DNA from: JBDZVM01 sp040255675
GTDB taxonomy: Bacteria > Actinomycetota > Actinomycetes > Acidothermales > Acidothermaceae
DNA length: 64,000 nucleotides
Assembly (NCBI GenBank): GCA_040255675.1
Contig: JBDZVM010000009.1
Location: forward strand, 1 to 64,000
Direction: 5' to 3'
The notes beneath the pieces were generated by a model. It was given only the letters and a program-made list of their open reading frames with translations. It was not told the DNA's origin and did no database searches. A program made the position numbers and the translations under genes. This document shows positions 59,014 through 64,000 of this stretch, one piece after another; positions within the stretch are counted from its first letter, which is position 1; each line of letters starts with the position of its first letter.

Positions 59014-59598
59014 CTGACGCATCTCGACCCGCGAGCTCCGCTCGTCGTCGACACTCGCGATCTGCCGAGGCGGCCCGGTTCGATGCGTACGATCTCTCGC
59101 ACCGTCTCGGCGCCGACGGGCCTTGGTGGCGAGCTGGTCGGTGTTCCCGACGGCAGCGACCTCGTTCTCGATCTTCGGCTCGAGTCTGTGAGCGAGGGCG
59201 TGCTGGTGTCCGGGACTGTCCGGGTCGCTTTGACCGGTGAGTGCGCGCGTTGCCTGGAGCCGTTGACCGACAGCCTGGAGGTCGACGTCCAGCAGCTGTT
59301 CGTCTACCCCGGTCATGAAAACGAGGCGGACGACGACGAGATCGGGCGCCTCGTCGACGACCTCGCCGACCTGGAGCCGACGGTTCGTGACGCGGTAGTG
59401 CTCGCGCTGCCGCTCGCGCCGGTGTGTCGCGACGACTGCCCGGGGTTGTGCCCTACGTGTGGGGCACGCCTCGCCGACGTCGGGTCGGCTCACGGGCACG
59501 ACGAACCCGACCCGCGCTGGGCTGCCTTGCGCGGGCTCGGCAACACCCTTGGCAGCACGCCCGCCGCTCACAGCGACAACAACGATCAGGAGAAGTAA
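59014..59598 (+). CDS. DUF177 (YceD) family protein
   Basis: 194 residues when started at CTG 59014 (LTHLDPRAPLVVDTRDL), nine bases after AAAGGAG. There is no in-frame ATG, GTG or TTG between the family's conserved start and far upstream, and ATG 59083 would cut off the conserved LVVDTRDLPRRPGSM. ECARCLEP and CPGLCPTCG give the cysteine pairs. The family is tied to 23S rRNA/ribosome maturation and always precedes rpmF, as here. Confidence 0.85.
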   Translation: MTHLDPRAPLVVDTRDLPRRPGSMRTISRTVSAPTGLGGELVGVPDGSDLVLDLRLESVSEGVLVSGTVRVALTGECARCLEPLTDSLEVDVQQLFVYPGHENEADDDEIGRLVDDLADLEPTVRDAVVLALPLAPVCRDDCPGLCPTCGARLADVGSAHGHDEPDPRWAALRGLGNTLGSTPAAHSDNNDQEK

Positions 59599-59600
59599 CC

Positions 59601-59783
59601 GTGCCGGTTCCCAAGCGCAGGCAGTCGCGCAGCAACACGCGTAGTCGGCGCGCACAGTGGAAGGCATCCGCCCCCACACTGGTGCGTTGCGAAAACCCGG
59701 CATGCCGGGAGCCGAAGCTCCCGCACGTCGTGTGCCCTAACTGCGGCACATACAACAGGCGACCGGTCGTCGTCAGCGGCTGA
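59601..59783 (+). CDS. rpmF: 50S ribosomal protein L32
   Basis: 60 residues from GTG 59601, with CAGGAG upstream. VPKRRQSRSNTRSRRAQWK is the conserved start, and CENPAC...CPNCG gives the zinc-binding cysteines. The start is two bases after the DUF177 stop. Confidence 0.96.
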   Translation: MPVPKRRQSRSNTRSRRAQWKASAPTLVRCENPACREPKLPHVVCPNCGTYNRRPVVVSG

Positions 59784-59823
59784 TCGCGCCTTCGGTTATG
59801 ACTATTCCTCCGTCGGGGCGGAG

Positions 59824-60630
59824 ATGAGCGACGTTCACGATTCGCTGGCGCGGCTGGCGCAGATCGTCGGGCTGACGCTCGACCGCGCGATCCTCGAGCG
59901 GGCCGTGACCCACCGTTCGTACGCGTACGAAAACGGCGGATTGCCGACGAACGAGCGTTTGGAGTTCCTCGGCGACGCCGTCCTCGGCGTGATCGTCACC
60001 GAGACGCTCTTTCGCCGATTCCCCGACCTGCCCGAGGGCCAGCTCGCCAAGTTGCGCGCGGCCGTCGTGAACATGCGCGCGCTCGCCGACGTCAGCCGCG
60101 GCCTCGGGTTGGGCGAGTTTCTGCGACTCGGGCGCGGCGAGGAGTCCACCCGCGGGCGCGACAAGTCGTCGATCCTCGCCGACGCGCTCGAGGCGTTGAT
60201 CGGGGCGGTTTATGTCGATGCCGGGCTGCTCGCGGCTACCGCGTTCGTCCACCGCCTGTTCGATCCGCTGATCGAAGATGCCGCGAGTCTCGGCGCTGGC
60301 CTCGACTGGAAAACCTCGTTGCAAGAGCTCACCGCGGCCGAGATGCTCGGCGTTCCTTACTACGAAGTGTCCGAGAGCGGGCCCGACCACGAGAAGACGT
60401 TCGCGGCGGATGTCCGAGTGGGCGGTGTCGTCTTCGGCAGTGGCACGGGCCACAGCAAGAAAGAAGCCGAGCAGCAAGCCGCCGAACAGGCGTGGAATCG
60501 CATCCGCCAGGCGGCCGAGTCGGCGCTCGGAGCGGCCGAGGGCAGCCTCGAGGGTAGTCGCGACGGCGATCGGGGTCTCGATAGTGGTGGCAGCGCTGAC
60601 GCCTCTGTCGACGCCTGCTCCGAACACTGA
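59824..60630 (+). CDS. rnc: Ribonuclease III
   Basis: 268 residues. NERLEFLGDAVLGVIVTE (about 39-56) is the catalytic signature with the metal-binding Glu and Asp. A double-stranded RNA binding domain lies at about 158-226, ending in GHSKKEAEQQAAEQAW. An extra C-terminal tail of about 35 residues is Gly/Ser/Asp-rich. Processes rRNA and mRNA. Confidence 0.96.
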   Translation: MSDVHDSLARLAQIVGLTLDRAILERAVTHRSYAYENGGLPTNERLEFLGDAVLGVIVTETLFRRFPDLPEGQLAKLRAAVVNMRALADVSRGLGLGEFLRLGRGEESTRGRDKSSILADALEALIGAVYVDAGLLAATAFVHRLFDPLIEDAASLGAGLDWKTSLQELTAAEMLGVPYYEVSESGPDHEKTFAADVRVGGVVFGSGTGHSKKEAEQQAAEQAWNRIRQAAESALGAAEGSLEGSRDGDRGLDSGGSADASVDACSEH

Positions 60631-60660
60631 CCAGTTCGCTCGGTTTACCGGACGGCGGCG

Positions 60661-61515
60661 ATGCCGGAGCTTCCCGAGGTCGAGACGGTGCGGCGCGGTC
60701 TCGCCCGATTCGTTGTCGGCCGTACCATCGAGCGGGTCGAGGTGTTGCACCCACGAGCCGTACGACGGCATCTTCCCGGCGCCGCCGATTTCATCGCCGG
60801 TTTGACCGGACGTCGCATCACCGCCGCTTGCCGGCGTGGCAAGTATTTGTGGCTTCCTCTCGATTCAGGCGACGCGATTCTTTCGCACTTGGGCATGAGC
60901 GGGCAGTTGCTCGTGCTCGGCCGCGACATACCCGACGGCCCGCACCTGCGAGTGCGTTTCGATTTCACGGACGGCGGCCCGCAACTGCGCTTCGTCGACC
61001 AGCGAACGTTTGGGGGCATGGCGTTGTCGCTCGGGGGAGCGAAGCTCCCTTCGGAGATCGCGCACATCGCGCCCGACCCGCTCGAAAGCAAGTTCGACGA
61101 CGACCTCTTTCACAAGGCATTGCGCCGTCGCGATACCGGCTTGAAGCGTGCCCTGCTCGATCAAACTCTGATCTCAGGAGTCGGCAATATTTACGCCGAC
61201 GAGGGATTATGGCGTGCGAAATTGCATTACGCTAGATCTACCTCGACGATGAGAAAACCTGAGTCGCAAAGGCTTCTTGACGGCGTCCGGATTGTGATGC
61301 AAAGCGCGCTAGAGCAGGGCGGTACTTCTTTCGACAGCCTTTACGTGAACGTGAATGGCGAGAGCGGCTATTTCGACCGGTCGCTCGAGGTGTACGGCCG
61401 GCGCGGCGAACCGTGCGCAAGATGCGGTGCGCTCATCCGGCGCGACGCGTTTATGAACCGTTCGTCGTATTACTGTCCGCGGTGCCAGCCGCGTCCGCGA
61501 AATCCGCATTGGTGA
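60661..61515 (+). CDS. mutM: Formamidopyrimidine-DNA glycosylase
   Basis: 284 residues. PELPEVETVRRGL exposes the catalytic Pro after Met removal, with the neighbouring Glu. The helix-two-turn-helix is QTLISGVGNIYADEGLW. The zinc finger is CARCGALIRR...YYCPRCQP. Removes oxidised purines. Follows rnc, as is standard in actinobacteria. Confidence 0.95.
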   Translation: MPELPEVETVRRGLARFVVGRTIERVEVLHPRAVRRHLPGAADFIAGLTGRRITAACRRGKYLWLPLDSGDAILSHLGMSGQLLVLGRDIPDGPHLRVRFDFTDGGPQLRFVDQRTFGGMALSLGGAKLPSEIAHIAPDPLESKFDDDLFHKALRRRDTGLKRALLDQTLISGVGNIYADEGLWRAKLHYARSTSTMRKPESQRLLDGVRIVMQSALEQGGTSFDSLYVNVNGESGYFDRSLEVYGRRGEPCARCGALIRRDAFMNRSSYYCPRCQPRPRNPHW

Positions 61516-61527
61516 GAACCTGAACGT

Positions 61528-62652
61528 GTGAGTGAACCCGACGTCATCAGCGACGGCCGCGGGCCGCGTCGCGGCGTTGGTGCCGTCGGCGTCGTCGTGC
61601 TTGTCGCGATCGTCGTCGCGTTCCTCGTCAGAATGGCGGATGGCAGCTCTCATGACGCGGCGTTGCCACCGACAATGTCGTCGCCTGGCCCGCCCGCATC
61701 GACGGTTTCCGTGGCTCGCGGCTTTCCCAACATCATCGCGCGTTCCGGTGACGCGCTTTTTCGCGTTACGCCAGCGTATGTGACCCAGATCGGCACGCTG
61801 CCGTTTCAGGCGACCGACGTCTGGGTCACGACGGCGGGCGGGTTTTCGCCCGGCGAGTCGTCCGTGCGCGTGTTCGGCGTCGCCGGTGGCAACGCGTTTC
61901 GGCTCGAGATCGGGCCGACGGGAACATCGCGCGACGACCTCGGCCCCGCCAGCGGCGTCCTGCTTGCCGACGAAGCACCCGTGTTGGTGAGCGACGGCGA
62001 ACGAGTGACGGTGAGCGACCCGCAATCGCGCGAAGCGGCGACGCTACCCGCCGGTTGGCAACCTGCCGGATTCGAAAACCTCGGGTACGCCGGGATTTTG
62101 ACCCGCGACGTTGACGCTGCCGGTGAGGTCGACATCGCTTCGTGGTCGCCGGGAGGCGACCCGCAGGTGCTCGGGTCGGGTCTTTTGCTCGGCGTTACGG
62201 ACGGCGGCCAAGCCGTGTGGCTCGACGCGTCATGCCCGGCGGGGCCGGGGTGTGCCTTGTTCTTCGGCGACATCGGCGGCTTGCATCCGAGGGGCGGCGT
62301 TCGCGCGCCGAGCGGCGTCCAATTCTCGCGGAGCCCGATCGCGTACGGCACGGGCAGCTACCTGGTCGTCGCGGCCGTACGCACCGGCGATTCGACGGCC
62401 GCGCTGGTCGTCGTCGACCCCTGGCGCGGTACCGCGCGCGTCGTCCCTGACAGTCAGGGCGTCGACGTCGGGGCGGGCTTCTTGTGGGCCGATAGCCACG
62501 ATCTGGCCTTCGTGATCGAAGATCCGGTCGGTGGCGAGCGGTTGGCGTTCTACGACGTGGATTCCGACGCGACGACGGCGTTCGGGCCGAGGCTGACCAA
62601 GGGCTCGAAGCTGCTGACTGCTTACGGCGCGACAGACTCTGTCCGGGGCTAG
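61528..62652 (+). CDS. Membrane-anchored beta-propeller-like protein of unknown function
   Basis: 374 residues from GTG 61528. One N-terminal membrane segment (VGAVGVVVLVAIVVAFLVRM, about 17-36) is followed by a Ser/Pro linker and a 310-residue domain rich in short beta-strands and Gly/Asp turns, similar in style to NHL/WD-like propellers. CPAGPGCALFF has a possible disulfide pair. Its slot between mutM and acyP is usually empty in relatives, so it may be lineage-specific. Confidence 0.7.
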   Translation: MSEPDVISDGRGPRRGVGAVGVVVLVAIVVAFLVRMADGSSHDAALPPTMSSPGPPASTVSVARGFPNIIARSGDALFRVTPAYVTQIGTLPFQATDVWVTTAGGFSPGESSVRVFGVAGGNAFRLEIGPTGTSRDDLGPASGVLLADEAPVLVSDGERVTVSDPQSREAATLPAGWQPAGFENLGYAGILTRDVDAAGEVDIASWSPGGDPQVLGSGLLLGVTDGGQAVWLDASCPAGPGCALFFGDIGGLHPRGGVRAPSGVQFSRSPIAYGTGSYLVVAAVRTGDSTAALVVVDPWRGTARVVPDSQGVDVGAGFLWADSHDLAFVIEDPVGGERLAFYDVDSDATTAFGPRLTKGSKLLTAYGATDSVRG

Positions 62653-62697
62653 ATCGTGTGCTGATCACGCGCGACGGCGCTGGGTACTGTTTCGGCT

Positions 62698-63000
62698 GTG
62701 AACGACACGGATCGTGGCGACCTGGCCCGGGTCACCGTCTGGGTTCGCGGGCGCGTGCAGGGCGTCGGGTTTCGGTGGTGGGTGAGATCGCGAGCGCTTG
62801 AACTGGGCCTCGCCGGGCGGGCGACGAATCTCGACGACGGCCGGGTCGAAGTAGTGGCGGAAGGCCCGCGAACGGCGTGCGAACGTCTTGTCCAGCTGCT
62901 CAGCGGTCCGCCCATCATTAGCCGGCCGGGCGTTGTGAGCGGGGTTGTGGAGCAGTGGGCAACGGCGCGTGGCGGCCTGGCCGGTTTCGTCGAGAGGTGA
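62698..63000 (+). CDS. acyP: Acylphosphatase
   Basis: 100 residues from GTG 62698. VRGRVQGVGFRWWVRSRALE contains the phosphate-binding loop and catalytic Arg; ATNLDDGRVEVVAEGP supplies the Asn. Hydrolyses acyl phosphates. Its place just upstream of smc is typical. Confidence 0.93.
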   Translation: MNDTDRGDLARVTVWVRGRVQGVGFRWWVRSRALELGLAGRATNLDDGRVEVVAEGPRTACERLVQLLSGPPIISRPGVVSGVVEQWATARGGLAGFVER

Positions 63001-63225
63001 GCAGAATCACCTACTCCGAGGCGGTCCGTCGGGACCACGTTGGAGGTGGATTGTCCCACTTTGGGAAGTGTAAATTCGTGATCGAATCGTAACGGCGGGG
63101 TTGACCGACGTGCGGCCGAGTGCGACCCTAGAGGTAACCACGACCCCATACCGCTGAAGCGGACGCGGACTCGACTGTGTCTATCGAGTGTCTGCTCCGC
63201 AGCCGGCATCCAGTGGAGGACCTCC

Positions 63226-63423
63226 ATGGCAAAGGCGCTTCTCGGTCATCTCGGTGGTCCGGATCCTCGCATGCTGGCGGAAATGCGCCGGCTGCAGCAG
63301 CGCATCCGCGACCTCGAGAACGAGTGTCTTCGTTTGCAGGCGGCTAACGACGCGTTGAGCGCCGAGCCAGCCCGCGACGATCTCCTGACGCTCGTACCGG
63401 AGCCCGAGCCCGCCCTCACCTAA
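63226..63423 (+). CDS. Small conserved actinobacterial coiled-coil protein
   Basis: 65 residues, ATG 63226 with GGAGG upstream. MAKALLGHLGGPDPRMLAEM is well conserved among actinobacteria in this position, followed by a short coiled coil RRLQQRIRDLENECLRLQA. No function is known to me. It has its own leader of about 220 bases and a strong terminator, which suggests abundant independent expression. Confidence 0.8.
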   Translation: MAKALLGHLGGPDPRMLAEMRRLQQRIRDLENECLRLQAANDALSAEPARDDLLTLVPEPEPALT

Positions 63424-63443
63424 GGACGGGCCCCTTCGTATCT

Positions 63444-63479
63444 AGGGACGCCAACCCTTCGCGGTGGGCGTCCCTTTCG
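63444..63479 (+). terminator. Intrinsic terminator after small coiled-coil gene
   Basis: AGGGACGCC (63444-63452) pairs with GGCGTCCCT (63467-63475) and is followed by TTCGTTTG. Confidence 0.8.
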
Positions 63480-63668
63480 TTTGCCAGCACCTGGCTCCTA
63501 CGCTGTCGGGCGGGCCTTCGCGCCCGGTAGGCTAACCCACGGTTCGACCCGCCTACCGGCCGGTACTTCCCCCGCACGTCGACCGCACGACTCGTCGGCG
63601 AACCGTTCGTCGGCCGCACCGACCGTCGTTCCGCTAGCTCGCATCGCTTGCACCGGGAGCGCCCTGCT

Positions 63669-64000
63669 GTGTACCTGAAGAGCCTGACGTTACGCGGGTT
63701 CAAGTCGTTCGCCTCGTCGACCACGCTGCGCCTCGAACCCGGCATCACCTGCGTTGTCGGGCCGAATGGGTCGGGCAAGTCGAACGTCGTCGACGCGCTG
63801 GCGTGGGTGATGGGCGAGCAGGGCGCCAAAAGCTTGCGCGGCGGCAAGATGGAAGACGTGATCTTCGCCGGCACCGCCGGGCGCCCGCCGCTCGGTCGCG
63901 CCGAGGTCAGCCTCACGATCGACAACACCGACGGCGCGTTGCCGATCGAATACTCCGAAGTGACGATCAGCCGCATCATGTTCCGCAACGGCGGTTCCGA
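63669..64000 (+). CDS. smc: Chromosome segregation protein SMC, 5' part
   Basis: The first 110 codons from GTG 63669 reach the window end. LKSLTLRGFKSFASST is the conserved N-terminus and GPNGSGKSNVVDALAWVMGE the Walker A. SLRGGKMEDVIFAG follows as expected. The remainder lies beyond the window. Confidence 0.95.
   Translation, partial: MYLKSLTLRGFKSFASSTTLRLEPGITCVVGPNGSGKSNVVDALAWVMGEQGAKSLRGGKMEDVIFAGTAGRPPLGRAEVSLTIDNTDGALPIEYSEVTISRIMFRNGGS

Noticed and set aside
1..64000. CRISPR arrays, insertion sequences, prophage genes, rRNA operon
   Set aside because: No regularly spaced repeats, transposase, integrase or phage structural genes were seen. The tRNA 3' ends are not duplicated downstream as attachment sites as far as I could see by eye.

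Overview
The window reads as a chromosomal segment of a high-GC actinobacterium. The support is a strong G/C third-base bias, frequent GTG/TTG starts, ATGA/GTGA overlaps between genes, and actinobacterial gene sets: a CofC for coenzyme F420, an mprA-mprB-pepD-like stress locus, an NdgR/LtbR-type IclR regulator divergent from leuCD, a HupB with a long Lys/Ala tail, and the run recG-rsmD-coaD-DUF177-rpmF-rnc-mutM-acyP-smc. I cannot name a genus from sequence alone. No phage, insertion sequence or CRISPR array was seen.

Layout. 1-6.4 kb: an ECF sigma factor with a membrane partner, citramalate synthase (cimA) behind a probable transcription-attenuation leader, a phosphoribosyltransferase, a fumarylacetoacetate-hydrolase family enzyme and gltX. 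6.5-13.8 kb: an accessory catabolic island with a sugar-type ABC importer (ATPase, lipoprotein, permease), an AA_synth-family protein, an amidohydrolase, an NAD-dependent epimerase and a GntR/HutC regulator. Two nearly identical promoter-operators carrying the palindrome GTTGTC-N-GACAAC tie the island together. 14.0-16.4 kb: tRNA-Gln(CTG), tRNA-Glu(CTC), an AT-richer spacer and a secreted GH54 arabinofuranosidase with a ricin-type lectin domain. 16.5-25.3 kb: an alpha/beta-hydrolase/TetR pair with its own operator, a membrane acyltransferase, an ABC-2 exporter with a LolA-like protein facing a two-component system, and a secreted HNH nuclease lipoprotein. 25.4-28.3 kb: a CsoR-CopZ-CopA copper module with two CsoR-type operators. 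28.4-35.5 kb: a GH13 alpha-glucosidase, an ATP-dependent DNA ligase and the mprAB-pepD-like envelope stress operon.

35.5-46.7 kb: IclR regulator, leuCD, hupB, cofC, plsC-gpsA, ddl, a stand-alone Lrp/AsnC effector domain, thiL and a DUF5937/ArsR regulator. 46.6-51.6 kb: a five-gene minus-strand operon (M20 peptidase, polar amino-acid ABC importer, CapA-like protein). 51.7-64 kb: housekeeping genes (thiD, a GNAT acetyltransferase, rpmB, a DAK2/FakA-like protein, recG, rsmD, coaD, a coiled-coil protein, DUF177, rpmF, rnc, mutM, acyP) ending in the start of smc.

Regulation is unusually readable here. Candidate operators for the adjacent regulator were found for GntR, TetR, CsoR, IclR and the MprA-like response regulator. 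A 53-bp inverted-repeat element occurs twice, in opposite orientations. Branched-chain amino acid synthesis is represented twice, by cimA with an attenuator and by leuCD with an IclR regulator. The least understood units are the GntR-controlled catabolic island and the M20-ABC-CapA operon.
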